A DNA stretch of 64,000 nt. Source: Rhizobiales bacterium UBA1912 (GTDB lineage: Bacteria > Pseudomonadota > Alphaproteobacteria > Rhizobiales > Devosiaceae). Location: the NCBI GenBank assembly GCA_002337455.1, contig DDGC01000002.1, positions 62,001-126,000 on the forward strand. The letters run 5' to 3'. Under the pieces are notes generated by a model that saw only the letters and a program-made list of their open reading frames with translations, was not told the origin of the DNA and made no database searches. Below are positions 52,997 through 61,745 of the stretch, piece after piece (the first letter of the stretch is position 1; each line of letters begins with the position of its first letter). The position numbers and the translations under genes are program-made.

Positions 52997-54162
52997 CAGC
53001 CGGCCCTCTGCATGGTGCCCGCATCGCGATCGGCGGCCATGCGATCGACGACCTGCTCGGGGAACTCGAATGCAGGATAACCCGCTGCGGTTATTGCCTC
53101 GCGAGCGGCTATTGCGCTCATCGTCTTTTCGGCGACAAAACTTGCACTCAGGCCGAAATAGAACGGCCTGGGCGGCGGAGCGGCCTTGAGGCGCTCCAGC
53201 AGGCCCATGACGCGCGGCGCGAGGTCTCTTGTCGAAAGCGCCTGGTAGAACATGATCGCCTTGATTTCGTCGGACTCGGCCAGTTTCCAGGCCATTTCCA
53301 GGCGGGCTTCTGCGGTTTCTCCGCGCGCGCCGCTGGCGTTGTCGAAAAAAGTAGCGGCTTTGAAGCCGGAATCGGCGAGAAGGTCGGCGACCATCATACC
53401 CAGCCCTGCTCCCGCTGTGATGAGGACGACATCACCGGGAGACTGGACAAGAACGTAGCCGGCATCGCGCGCCCGGCATTCATCTGGAGACAATTTAAAA
53501 TCGGCAAGACGCCGAGAGAGGTCGAACGACCTGTCGCGGTGCCGATACCGGGCGCTGTCATCAAGAGTTGCTTTGCAATCTAGGGCCATCAACCGCCCTT
53601 CGCCCGTCACCACCAGGGGGTTAATTTCAATCATGGTCATGTCTTCATGGCGGAACATGCGCACCAGATCGGCCGCCAGTCGCGCCAGCCTGGCCCCGGC
53701 GGCAGTTGGCGCGCCAGCAGAAATGAAGAAGTCGACAAGCTCGTGGGCATAGACGCTGGAGTCGGCTGGCAAGGGCAGCGAATGGACGTTGCCGTTGTCT
53801 TCGATATCGATGCCGCCCCGGTTCGAAAACATCAGCGCCGGGCTACCGGTAAGATCGTCCAGCACGACCGAGATGTAGAGTTCGGTTTTAAATGCGCTCG
53901 CCTGCTCGATCATCATGACCTGCGGCAAGCCACGCTCTGCAAGGGCATTGCCTATGATGGCCACAGTTGCCTCGGGATCGTTTCCGGCCCGGCGCACAAG
54001 GCCGGCTTTCCCGCGCCCGCCGAACAACGTCTGGGCTTTGATGATCCCGGTTGCGGGGATTTCACCGGGGACATCTACCTCCCGTTCGAACAGACGCGCA
54101 TGCGGCACCGGAAAACCGTAGGCGCGCAGCAGCGATTTCGCATCCCATTCACACAAATCCAT
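52996..54162 (-). CDS. Succinyl-CoA synthetase beta-like subunit (acid-CoA ligase)
   Basis: A 388-residue ATP-grasp subunit. MDLCEWDAKSLLRAYGFPVP, TGIIKAQTLFGGRGKAGLVR (nucleotide binding), EINPLVVTGEGRLMALDCKATLDD (Mg binding) and ITAGAGLGMMVADLLADSG match SucC. With the alpha partner it activates a carboxylic acid to its CoA thioester. It lies 5 bp after the mandelate-racemase-like gene and overlaps the alpha gene. The substrate is probably the acid imported by TctABC or a product of it, but that is inferred. Confidence 0.88.
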   Translation of the reverse strand: MDLCEWDAKSLLRAYGFPVPHARLFEREVDVPGEIPATGIIKAQTLFGGRGKAGLVRRAGNDPEATVAIIGNALAERGLPQVMMIEQASAFKTELYISVVLDDLTGSPALMFSNRGGIDIEDNGNVHSLPLPADSSVYAHELVDFFISAGAPTAAGARLARLAADLVRMFRHEDMTMIEINPLVVTGEGRLMALDCKATLDDSARYRHRDRSFDLSRRLADFKLSPDECRARDAGYVLVQSPGDVVLITAGAGLGMMVADLLADSGFKAATFFDNASGARGETAEARLEMAWKLAESDEIKAIMFYQALSTRDLAPRVMGLLERLKAAPPPRPFYFGLSASFVAEKTMSAIAAREAITAAGYPAFEFPEQVVDRMAADRDAGTMQRAG

Positions 54163-54167
54163 CTGCT

Positions 54168-55259
54168 CTAACTCCCCAGTACAAGCATGGAGGAGGAAAG
54201 CGCTTCCACTCGCTCCCAATCGATGGCGCTGGCCAGATGCAGGGTCGGCGGTGTCACGTAGCGTCCATTATCGACAGCGAGATCAAAGCGCAGCAGGCTC
54301 TCGGTGAGCGCCTCGTGAAATGAGGCTTCGATGCCCCAGACTGCCGTGCTTTCGGTCATCGACGCCAAGCGCAACTGGGTCAATGCGCCAATGTCTGTTT
54401 CGCCGAACAGGCCGATGACGGCATGGCCGCCACGTTGTGCAACGGCCTCGACCATTGCGCGCGCGGAGCGGCTGCCGCAGCGGCCCGGCTTGGCTGCGAT
54501 ATCGATTTGACCAAGGTCTGAAAACTGCTCGGCAGCAAGTGGCGAGTTGCAATAGCGGTCTACCACCACGGGCACGACCGAGCGCGGCATCTGGTCGAGG
54601 CTGGTCGCCAACGGCACCAACTTGCGTGGATCCTCAATGAATTTCAGCCCATAGCCGTAGGCCAACTCCATCAGCGCTGCGGACTCCGCCCCGCCGTATG
54701 CACCGTTGGCGTCACCGCAAACTGAGAAATCAAAGCCGACTGCTGATCTTACGGCATCTAGAATGGCCGTATCGACTTCGATGCCCTGTCCGAGCTTGAT
54801 CTTGACCGCTCCAAAGCCGCGCATAGCAGCGGCTTCGGCCGCCTTGGCCATTTCGCGAGGGCTTCCTCGCGTTATGACCGACGTAGCTGGCCCCAAATCT
54901 CCCGACCCCAAGCCCCTTTCATCGTCGTGATCAAGGTCGGCTACCAAGGTATCGATGAGAGCGCTCAGCGCGCCAACATCACGTATCTTCTCAATATCTT
55001 CCGGCACAAAGCCGGCTGACGACACGAGTGGCCATCCAATATCGGCGAACAGGGTAAGCAGGGCAGCCTGGCTCATGCCGTTCCATGCCGGTCGGCAGGC
55101 GGCTTCGGCGGCCCCTTGCCTCCCCTCGCGATCCCAAACCCTGGCTACCAGATAGTCCGCATGGGCTTCAACCCCACCGGTGGTCCATTCGATCGGCTCC
55201 CTGTAATGCAGAGAAACGGCCCGAATTTCGGCCCTGACGATGGGGTTCGGCTTTAGCAT
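54168..55259 (-). CDS. Mandelate racemase/muconate lactonizing-type enzyme (enolase superfamily)
   Basis: A 363-residue enolase-superfamily protein. The catalytic layout is visible: KIKLGQG (Lys pair), the metal ligands Asp in VCGDANGAYGG, Glu in LKFIEDPRKL and Asp in VPVVVDRYCNS, and Lys in DIAAKPGRCGS. Such enzymes abstract a proton next to a carboxylate to racemise, dehydrate or cycloisomerise acids. The product is unknown. The start at MLKPNPIVRAEIRAVSL was chosen because the upstream frame is Pro-rich and non-homologous. It is the second gene after tctC. Confidence 0.88.
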   Translation of the reverse strand: MLKPNPIVRAEIRAVSLHYREPIEWTTGGVEAHADYLVARVWDREGRQGAAEAACRPAWNGMSQAALLTLFADIGWPLVSSAGFVPEDIEKIRDVGALSALIDTLVADLDHDDERGLGSGDLGPATSVITRGSPREMAKAAEAAAMRGFGAVKIKLGQGIEVDTAILDAVRSAVGFDFSVCGDANGAYGGAESAALMELAYGYGLKFIEDPRKLVPLATSLDQMPRSVVPVVVDRYCNSPLAAEQFSDLGQIDIAAKPGRCGSRSARAMVEAVAQRGGHAVIGLFGETDIGALTQLRLASMTESTAVWGIEASFHEALTESLLRFDLAVDNGRYVTPPTLHLASAIDWERVEALSSSMLVLGS

Positions 55260-55292
55260 TTCGGGCTCGTGGCCTTCCGGACGGGTGAAGGG

Positions 55293-55319
55293 AAAAGGAC
55301 AGGGCACGGCGCCCTGTCC
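55293..55319 (-). terminator. Intercistronic terminator after tctC
   Basis: GGACAGGGC (55297-55305) and GCCCTGTCC (55311-55319) form a perfect 9-bp stem; on the minus strand TTTT follows. It separates the binding-protein gene tctC from the rest of its operon, a common way to keep the binding protein in excess. Confidence 0.7.
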
Positions 55320-55343
55320 CCAATGCATTTCAGCAGACAGCGC

Positions 55344-56315
55344 TCAGTTAGCTGTTTCGCGCGTGGAATCGATCACCTCTTGCCAACGCGGGATGTTGGT
55401 TTCGATGCGTTCGAGGATTTCCTCGCCAGTCGCAAAGACCGGCGAAACACCCATCTGCAGCAACGTCTGCTGGTAATCCTCCCGGGCGACGACGGCCTCG
55501 ATCGCGGCTGCGAGACGATCGACCACGTCGTCGGGCGTGTCTTTGTTGACGACGACCACGGACGGGGTCTCGACCATGGCCGTGTCGATCCCCAGTTCGA
55601 CGACCGTCGGCACATCGGGAAGCACTGCGTCGCGTTCTTCGCTCATGAACGCCAGGAAGCGCAGCTCATCCTCAAAGCCCAGATAGTTCGAACTCGACAG
55701 GACAGCGACATCAATGTGGCCACCCATCAGGTCTGCGACCGATGCAGAACTGCCCTGAAACGGTATGTCGACGGCTTCGACGCCGGCGGCCTGGAACAGG
55801 CTCACACCATTGACATGGTGGAAGCCGCCCTGGCCGGTATGACCCCAGGAAAACTCTCCCGGCGCCGCACGCATGGCTTCGAGGAGATCTTCGAGCGTTT
55901 GGTATGGACTGTCGGTAGAGACCGCGATGGCCGAGCTGAGCTGCGCCATCTGGGCAACGTAGCGGACATCCTCGAGCGGATCGATGGACTGCTCATCAAA
56001 TAGCGAAGTCAGAATGAAGGTGCCGAGCGACTGATGCGCGAGCTTGTAGCCATCGGCAGGACTGGTGACGATTTCCTGAGCGGCCACGTAACCGCCAGCC
56101 CCGGTACGGTTGATTGGAGCCACTGGCTGGCCGAGTTCATCCTCAAGGCGGGCGGCGAGTTCCCGTGCCACCTGATCATTGGCGCCGCCGGCCGAAAACG
56201 GAATCAGCAGCTCGAGCGGACGGCTCGGATAGTCCTGGCTCATGGCGGGTGCGACAACCGCTATGGCGGCAGCCGCCACAAAGGTGCGAACCCAGGTCTT
56301 GCCTGCAAAAGTCAT
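55344..56315 (-). CDS. tctC: Tripartite tricarboxylate transporter binding protein (Bug family)
   Basis: A 323-residue periplasmic binding protein with a signal peptide (VVAPAMSQD). The Bug-family motifs are YPSRPLELLIPFSAGGANDQVARELA near the N-terminus, NRTGAGGYVAAQEI and LGTFILTSLF, and DVPTVVELGID later. It delivers a carboxylate to TctAB. It is the first transporter gene after a probable promoter region containing a GTTACC-N6-GATAAC dyad. Confidence 0.95.
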   Translation of the reverse strand: MTFAGKTWVRTFVAAAAIAVVAPAMSQDYPSRPLELLIPFSAGGANDQVARELAARLEDELGQPVAPINRTGAGGYVAAQEIVTSPADGYKLAHQSLGTFILTSLFDEQSIDPLEDVRYVAQMAQLSSAIAVSTDSPYQTLEDLLEAMRAAPGEFSWGHTGQGGFHHVNGVSLFQAAGVEAVDIPFQGSSASVADLMGGHIDVAVLSSSNYLGFEDELRFLAFMSEERDAVLPDVPTVVELGIDTAMVETPSVVVVNKDTPDDVVDRLAAAIEAVVAREDYQQTLLQMGVSPVFATGEEILERIETNIPRWQEVIDSTRETAN

Positions 56316-56355
56316 ATCATCCTCCCTGACGAATGTGCAGATTATAGGTCATTAC

Positions 56356-56373
56356 GTTACCAATTAAGATAAC
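56356..56373. promoter_or_regulatory. Candidate operator upstream of tctC
   Basis: GTTACC-AATTAA-GATAAC is an imperfect dyad 41 bp before the tctC start, in the 66-bp gap after the enoyl-CoA hydratase gene. TTGACA lies next to it on the minus strand (56374-56379). Confidence 0.45.
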
Positions 56374-56381
56374 AATGTCAA

Positions 56382-57152
56382 CTAATTTCTCTCTTTGGCC
56401 AGGGCCTGCTGCATGCCGGATTTCCAGTCGCCTTCGTCGAGATTGTCCTCAATGGCGTAGATTTCATGCGCCAGCGCGCCGTAGCGGCTGTCTTCAAAGC
56501 CCGCCACCATGGCTCTTTTGGCCAATCGCAGTGTGGATGGGGGGGCTTGCAGCATCTCGGTGACCAAGGCATCGACGGTTTGACCGAGTTCGGGCGCCGG
56601 AACTGTCTGATTGACAAGGCCCCAGCGCTCGGCACGCGCAGCATCAATGGTTTGACCCGTGAACATCATCTGCTTGGCACGGCGCAGACCGATGGCGCGG
56701 GACAATCTTTGCGTCGCGCCCACCGTACCCCACCGGGCTTCCGGTGTGCGGAAGCTGGCGCGGTCCGAGGCGATGATGAAGTCGCTCGCCAATGCGATTT
56801 CGCAGCCCGAGCCGACGCAAGCGCCGTCGACGACGCAGATGACGGGCATGGGCAGAGCCTCGATGGCGGCGTAGGCGCGGAATCCCCGCAGGCGCCGGGC
56901 ACGCACCTGATCCTCGTCGAGCGCCGCCCGTTCCTTGACGTCTGCGCCGGCACAAAAAACGCTCCCCTCTGCTTCGATGACGACCAGAGAAATATCGTGA
57001 TCCTCGGCAAGCGCCGCGCAGGCCGCATACAGGTCGCGTGCCAATTGGTTGTTGAGGGCGTTGCGCGCATCGGGGCGATTGAGCCGCAAGCGGGCGTAGT
57101 TCTTGTCACCCTGCGCGACTTTGGAAAGCGCGATCAGATCGAGGTTCCTCAT
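56382..57152 (-). CDS. Enoyl-CoA hydratase/isomerase family protein (1)
   Basis: A 256-residue crotonase-fold enzyme. CoA-binding and oxyanion-hole segments are FCAGADVKERAAL and DGACVGSGCEIALASDFIIAS; the usual acid residue follows in PEARWGTVGATQRL (Glu in PEAR). It probably adds water to an enoyl-CoA or isomerises one. Its start overlaps the CoA-transferase stop by 4 bases, so it ends an operon begun by the MarR gene. Confidence 0.9.
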   Translation of the reverse strand: MRNLDLIALSKVAQGDKNYARLRLNRPDARNALNNQLARDLYAACAALAEDHDISLVVIEAEGSVFCAGADVKERAALDEDQVRARRLRGFRAYAAIEALPMPVICVVDGACVGSGCEIALASDFIIASDRASFRTPEARWGTVGATQRLSRAIGLRRAKQMMFTGQTIDAARAERWGLVNQTVPAPELGQTVDALVTEMLQAPPSTLRLAKRAMVAGFEDSRYGALAHEIYAIEDNLDEGDWKSGMQQALAKERN

Positions 57153-58354
57153 ATGACGCCTTCCTGTTTGAGGCCTGAAATGCGGGCCGTGTCGTAGCCC
57201 AAAAGATTGGCGAGCACGGCATTGGTGTGCTCACCCAGAAGCGGAGGACGCGCAAAACCCGGTTGATCGAAGCCGTCGAATTTGAACGGGAGAGGCAGTC
57301 CCTTGAAGGCCCCGGCCACGGGGTGATCGAATTCCCGCACCATCTGGCGAGCTTGCGTGTGGGCGTCGGACAGCACCTCATCGATGTCGCGCACCGGGCC
57401 GGAGGGCACGCCATGCGCATCGAGCTTTGCTATCACCGTATCGCGCGACCATCGGGCGATGGCGCGGGCCAATTCGGGCATAATTTCGTCGCGGTGACTG
57501 ACGCGTGAACTGTTGTCGGCAAAGCGGGGGTCCGCGCCCCACCCCTCGATTTCGAGGGCGCGACACAGCGGCATCCAGTGCTGATCGGCGCCGGTTATAT
57601 GGACGTGGCCCCCATCGGCACATGCAAAAGTGGCCGAAGGTACACGACCGGGATGTTCGGTTCCCAGCCGCTCGGGCACTTCGCCGAGCGCGAAATATCG
57701 CGCTGCGGCCAGCGTCAGGAGCGAAACCTGGCCGTCCAGCATGCTCATGTCGACAAAGGCACCGCGCCCCGTTTGCTGGCGCCCAATCAGCGCGCTCAAT
57801 GCCGCTATGGCGATCCAAAGCCCGGACGTGAGATCGGCCACCGGCAGCCCCGCCTTTACCGGACCACGGCCAGCTTCGCCGGTGAGGCCCATCAGCCCAC
57901 TCATCGCCTGGAAAACCGTATCGTAGCCCTTACGGCTCGACAGCGGACCGTATTGGCCAAAGCCCGTGCAAGAGAGGTACACCAACGCAGGATTAATGGG
58001 CTCGAGCGCTTGATAGTCTAGGCCATAGCGCTTGAGGGCGCCCGTCGGAAAATTCTCGATTACCACATCCGCATGCCGGGCGAGATCGCGAACGAGCACC
58101 TGTCCTTCGGCGCTCTTGAAGTTGACGGTCACCGATTCCTTGGAACGGTTGCAGGCGTAGAAATAGGCGCTGCGTTCGCCCTGACGATCTGAATCCCCGT
58201 CGGCGAATGGCTCGTAGGAGCGGGTTTCATCGCCCCCCCTGGGGTGTTCGAGTTTTATGACCCTTGCACCCAACTCAGCCATGATCATCCCTGCAAAGGG
58301 ACAGGCGAGAACTCGGCCGAGTTCGAGAACGGTTATGCCTTCGAGCGGTCTCAT
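57149..58354 (-). CDS. CaiB/BaiF CoA-transferase (2)
   Basis: A 401-residue class III CoA-transferase: LEGITVLELGRVLACPFAGMIMAELGARVIKLEHPRGGDETR, FPTGALKRYGLDYQALEPINPALVYLSCTGFGQYGPLS and the catalytic Asp in DMSMLDGQVSLLTL (about 183). It transfers CoA between acids. It differs from the glutarate CoA-transferase at 33875 and lies between two enoyl-CoA hydratases, overlapping both by 4 bases. Substrate unknown. Confidence 0.92.
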   Translation of the reverse strand: MRPLEGITVLELGRVLACPFAGMIMAELGARVIKLEHPRGGDETRSYEPFADGDSDRQGERSAYFYACNRSKESVTVNFKSAEGQVLVRDLARHADVVIENFPTGALKRYGLDYQALEPINPALVYLSCTGFGQYGPLSSRKGYDTVFQAMSGLMGLTGEAGRGPVKAGLPVADLTSGLWIAIAALSALIGRQQTGRGAFVDMSMLDGQVSLLTLAAARYFALGEVPERLGTEHPGRVPSATFACADGGHVHITGADQHWMPLCRALEIEGWGADPRFADNSSRVSHRDEIMPELARAIARWSRDTVIAKLDAHGVPSGPVRDIDEVLSDAHTQARQMVREFDHPVAGAFKGLPLPFKFDGFDQPGFARPPLLGEHTNAVLANLLGYDTARISGLKQEGVI

Positions 58355-59085
58355 GCAGACTGCACACGATAGCTGCGCATGCGGGCATTTTCCTTTTGCC
58401 CGAGTGCGATGCCTTCCAACAAAGGGATATCGGCGACGGCATAGAGCAGCTTTTTGGAGGCCGAAACAGCATTGGGAGCAACGGCCGAGATTTCTCGAGC
58501 CAATTCAATGGCACGCGACAGTGCCGTGCCAGCTGAGACGCATTCTGACGCCAGGCCCAGCGTGAGGGCCTCTGCGGCGTCCACCCTGCGACCCGTTGCG
58601 ATTAGCCCGAAGGCGGCCTTGCGCCCCACATGCTTGACGAGCGAGGCCATGACGATGGCCGCGACTATCCCGTGCCTGACTTCGGGGTAGGCAAAGACCG
58701 CATTTTCATCGGCAATGACGTAGTCGCAAGCCAGGGCCAAGCCGGCGCCACCGCCCATGGCAAAACCGCCGACTGCACCGATAACTGGCGTGCTCATTTG
58801 CGGGATAACCGCGTGCAGCCGAGCCGTAAGTCTTGCGCGCTCTTCGACGCGATCGGTATTGTCGGGTGTTAGAGTTTTGAATTCGGACGTGTCAGCGCCG
58901 GCGCAAAAGGCACGCCCCTCTCCGGCGAGGACAACGACACGCACGCCCTTGTCATCATCTGCCGTTTCGAGAGCGGCCACCAACTCGCGCGTCAATTCAA
59001 AATTGAGCGCGTTGAGCTTTTCGGCCCTACTCATGGTCAGAACGCGAACAGATCCATCATCGCGCGTGGTAAGCACCTCACTCAT
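58351..59085 (-). CDS. Enoyl-CoA hydratase/isomerase family protein (2)
   Basis: A 244-residue crotonase-fold protein with FCAGADTSEFKTL and GGFAMGGGAGLALACDYVIADENAVF. One of the two catalytic acids of classic hydratases looks replaced (PEVRHGIVAAIVMASL), so it could be an isomerase or a hydrolase. It starts immediately after the nitronate-monooxygenase-like stop. Confidence 0.88.
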   Translation of the reverse strand: MSEVLTTRDDGSVRVLTMSRAEKLNALNFELTRELVAALETADDDKGVRVVVLAGEGRAFCAGADTSEFKTLTPDNTDRVEERARLTARLHAVIPQMSTPVIGAVGGFAMGGGAGLALACDYVIADENAVFAYPEVRHGIVAAIVMASLVKHVGRKAAFGLIATGRRVDAAEALTLGLASECVSAGTALSRAIELAREISAVAPNAVSASKKLLYAVADIPLLEGIALGQKENARMRSYRVQSA

Positions 59086-60078
59086 CTATGCGAACTCTCT
59101 CCTAAAGGGGATTGACTGGGTGAAATCAGACAGCCGTTTGATTGCTGCCTCCATCTCCTCCACCAGCCGGGTCATCACGTCCGCGGCCGGCGGAATGTCC
59201 GCGATCAGACCCGCCGACTGTCCGGCCTCGATCTTACCCATCGCGACATCTCCATGCAGAGCGGCCTGCCTGAGCGTGGCACTGGACAGCAACCGTTTCC
59301 AGCCGTCGGGATCGATCGTGGGAAGCCCTGCGGCTTCGGCAGCGAGGACCGAAGCGGTAAAATCATTGCTCACGCAACGCACCGGCAGATTGCCGCGGCC
59401 GGCCAACACCGTATCGACGATATCGGCTTTGGCTACCGCATGCTTGTAATTGTCGTGAACGCCGGCTTCGCGCGTCATCAGGAACCGCGTACCCAATTGC
59501 ACCGCATCGGCACCCAGCGCCAGCAACGCGGCAATACCATAGCCATCGGCCACGCCGCCACCGGCGATCACTGGGCAATCGACCATTCCGAGAATCCGGC
59601 GTACGGCGACCAGCGTGCTTACTCCATTGTCGGGCGGGTGCCCGCCAGCCTCCGTACCCACGACGATTACTCCATCGACGCCTTGCGCAGCCGCTTTTTC
59701 GGCGTGCTTTGCAAGGGCGGTGACGTGGAGCCACAAACTGCCCAGGTCTTGGAAGCGCTTGAGATGGTCGCCGGGCGCGCCTTGGGAGGCAATAACGACA
59801 GCGGGTTCGGCTTCAGCGACAATGTCTAGGATTTCTTCGACGCCCTTGCGATAGAGCGGCACATTTACCCCCCAGGGGCGATCAGTAGCGTCTCGCAACT
59901 GGGCGAGGGCCGCGCGCAGATCGTCCGGACGCATCGGGCCGGCGGCAAGGATGCCAAGGCCGCCAGCGTTCGACACAGCGGCCGGCAGCGCGACATTGGA
60001 CGACGCCCAGCTCATTCCTGCCTGGATTATAGGATGCTGAATCCCCAAGCGTTGCGAAAGCGGGGTCGAAAACGCCAT
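59086..60078 (-). CDS. Nitronate monooxygenase-like FMN enzyme
   Basis: A 330-residue TIM-barrel flavoprotein of the 2-nitropropane dioxygenase family: PIIQAGMSWASSNVALPAAVSNAGGLGILAAG, VIVVGTEAGGHPPDNG (phosphate/active-site His) and VIAGGGVADGYGIAALLALGADAVQLGTRFL. Members include nitronate monooxygenases, FabK-type enoyl reductases and uncharacterised oxidoreductases. In a CoA-catabolic operon a reductase or oxidase of an acyl-CoA is as likely as nitronate oxidation. Its ATG shares one base with the MarR stop (TAATG). Confidence 0.88.
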   Translation of the reverse strand: MAFSTPLSQRLGIQHPIIQAGMSWASSNVALPAAVSNAGGLGILAAGPMRPDDLRAALAQLRDATDRPWGVNVPLYRKGVEEILDIVAEAEPAVVIASQGAPGDHLKRFQDLGSLWLHVTALAKHAEKAAAQGVDGVIVVGTEAGGHPPDNGVSTLVAVRRILGMVDCPVIAGGGVADGYGIAALLALGADAVQLGTRFLMTREAGVHDNYKHAVAKADIVDTVLAGRGNLPVRCVSNDFTASVLAAEAAGLPTIDPDGWKRLLSSATLRQAALHGDVAMGKIEAGQSAGLIADIPPAADVMTRLVEEMEAAIKRLSDFTQSIPFRREFA

Positions 60079-60626
60079 TACATCGGCTCCGTCTCGAAAA
60101 GGCTCGACGGCTCAGGCGTTTGCAGGTCACCTTCAGAGGCATGACCCTTAAGATCGGCCAGCAATTCGAGCGATCCGCGTGTCGCCTTTTCCATCAACGC
60201 CATAAGCTGAATGCGCTCAGCCTCATCGAGGTAGGCGAGCATGCGACGGTTGCGATCGTGGCTGGTTTCAAGTACCGCCCGGACCACCGCCTTGCCCTCT
60301 TCAGTGAGCCTGAGCAGCGTGCTGCGCTTGTCGCGCGGGTTGTCCTGCCGGGCAATCAGTGCGCGCTCTTCGAGCGCCGCCGTCGTCCGGCTCATCTGGC
60401 TCTTTTGCACGCCGGCGCGCTGCGCGAGAACCTGGAGCGGCGCCGCTCCTAGGTAGTCCAGCACCGCGAGAGCCCGCCAGTCATGCATGTTGAGCTCGAA
60501 TTGGGGCTTGATGTCGAGCAGGGCAATGCGTGTGGAAACCCCTGCCAGCCGCTGCAGATTGTAAGAAAAGAGGTCGCGGATATCTCCACCCTCACCACCA
60601 ATCCCGTCTTTTTTTGCGCCTGCCAT
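60078..60626 (-). CDS. MarR family regulator of the CoA catabolic cluster
   Basis: A 182-residue MarR protein: IKPQFELNMHDWRALAVLDYLG, LAQRAGVQKSQMSRTTAALEERALIARQDNPRDKRSTLLRLTEEG. It is the first gene of the MarR-NMO-ECH-CaiB-ECH operon and divergent from the HMG-CoA-lyase-like gene. A GATATGG-TTGA-CATTATC dyad lies in the divergent region. Its ligand is probably a CoA ester or acid of the pathway (inferred). The C-terminal tail is longer than usual. Confidence 0.9.
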   Translation of the reverse strand: MAGAKKDGIGGEGGDIRDLFSYNLQRLAGVSTRIALLDIKPQFELNMHDWRALAVLDYLGAAPLQVLAQRAGVQKSQMSRTTAALEERALIARQDNPRDKRSTLLRLTEEGKAVVRAVLETSHDRNRRMLAYLDEAERIQLMALMEKATRGSLELLADLKGHASEGDLQTPEPSSLFETEPM

Positions 60627-60732
60627 GTGAGCTGTTCTCCGTTGCGACGTTCAGGTTTTGGTGGTTTCACAGACCTGTGCCAATGTCTATCGGATACGTG
60701 CTTCTTCGTTCAAACCTGTTGCAGTTATGAAT

Positions 60733-60750
60733 GATATGGTTGACATTATC
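60733..60750. promoter_or_regulatory. Candidate MarR operator between divergent operons
   Basis: GATATGG-TTGA-CATTATC is an imperfect dyad (5 of 7 positions pair) 15 bp before the lyase-like gene and 107 bp before the MarR gene. Confidence 0.4.
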
Positions 60751-60764
60751 TACTACTTTTTTCA

Positions 60765-61745
60765 ATGTCGGCCCAGATTTCGAATCCGGCAGTGGAGAAA
60801 AAAGCGGCGATGGAGCGGGATGTCATACTCAATGAGTGCTTTGCGCGCGACGGCCTGCAAAACGAACCCGAATTCATAGCGACTGCTACCAAGATCGCCT
60901 TGATCGACAGCTTCTCGGCATTAGGCTTCAGGCGTATAGAAGCCACGTCCTATGCCAATCCCGATCGCGTGCCGCAATTTGCCGATGCGAGTGAAGTTCT
61001 CGCCGGTATGCAGCGCGGCACAGCGGTGCTCTACAAGGCCAGCTGCGGCAATGTTCGCGCCGTGGAGCGCGCCAATGCCGACTTCGATACGGGAACAGGG
61101 CCGAACGAAATCAGCTTGCTCGCCTCGGCCAGCGAAAGTCACTCCAAGAAAAACCTTAATGCCACCAGAGCCGAGCAATGGGAGCGGATTGCGTTGATGG
61201 TCGAGATGTCCGCCGGACGCTACAACCTCGTCGGCTCACTATCGGTGGCGTTTGCCTGCCCGTTCGAGGGTCTCATCTCACCGGAAATCGTCGCACAAGA
61301 TTGCGCCCGATTTGCCGATATGGGCGTAAAAACCATAAGTCTTGGCGACACGATCGGTGCGGCGACACCGGACCAGATCGAAGCCACGTTCGCTGGCCTG
61401 ATAGCGGCGCATCCAGAGTTGACATTTGTCGCCCATTTCCACGACACGCGCGGGCTGGGCCTCGCCAACTGCCTCGCAGCCTACCGGGCAGGGTGCAGAT
61501 ATTTCGATTCCGCGTTTGGCGGTGCAGGCGGACACCCGGCCAAGATCAAGTACGGCAGTGGCTATACCGGCAATGTCGCGACTGAGGATCTGGTCAATAT
61601 GTTCGAAGCAATGGGCATCAGGACCGGCGTCCACGTTGGCAAGCTTATCGAGACGGCGCGCATGTGCGAGGCGGCAATCGGCCGCGAACTTTACGGCAAG
61701 GTGACGCGCACCGGCCTGTCACCCTTTTTGGAGGCAGTCCAATGA
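60765..61745 (+). CDS. HMG-CoA-lyase-like enzyme with altered active-site loop
   Basis: A 326-residue TIM-barrel lyase of the hydroxymethylglutaryl-CoA lyase/DRE-TIM family. NECFARDGLQNEP (metal/substrate Arg-Asp), EATSYANPDRVPQFADASE, VAFACPFEG, SLGDTIGAATPDQ and the metal His pair in VAHFHDTRGLGLANCLAAY are present. The loop that in HMG-CoA lyase carries a catalytic Cys (GGCPYA) is GGAGGHPAKIKYGSGYTGN here, without Cys. It may cleave another 3-hydroxyacyl-CoA into acetyl-CoA and a keto acid. ATG 60810 (AMERDVILNE) is an alternative start. It overlaps the ligase gene by 4 bases. Confidence 0.85.
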   Translation: MSAQISNPAVEKKAAMERDVILNECFARDGLQNEPEFIATATKIALIDSFSALGFRRIEATSYANPDRVPQFADASEVLAGMQRGTAVLYKASCGNVRAVERANADFDTGTGPNEISLLASASESHSKKNLNATRAEQWERIALMVEMSAGRYNLVGSLSVAFACPFEGLISPEIVAQDCARFADMGVKTISLGDTIGAATPDQIEATFAGLIAAHPELTFVAHFHDTRGLGLANCLAAYRAGCRYFDSAFGGAGGHPAKIKYGSGYTGNVATEDLVNMFEAMGIRTGVHVGKLIETARMCEAAIGRELYGKVTRTGLSPFLEAVQ

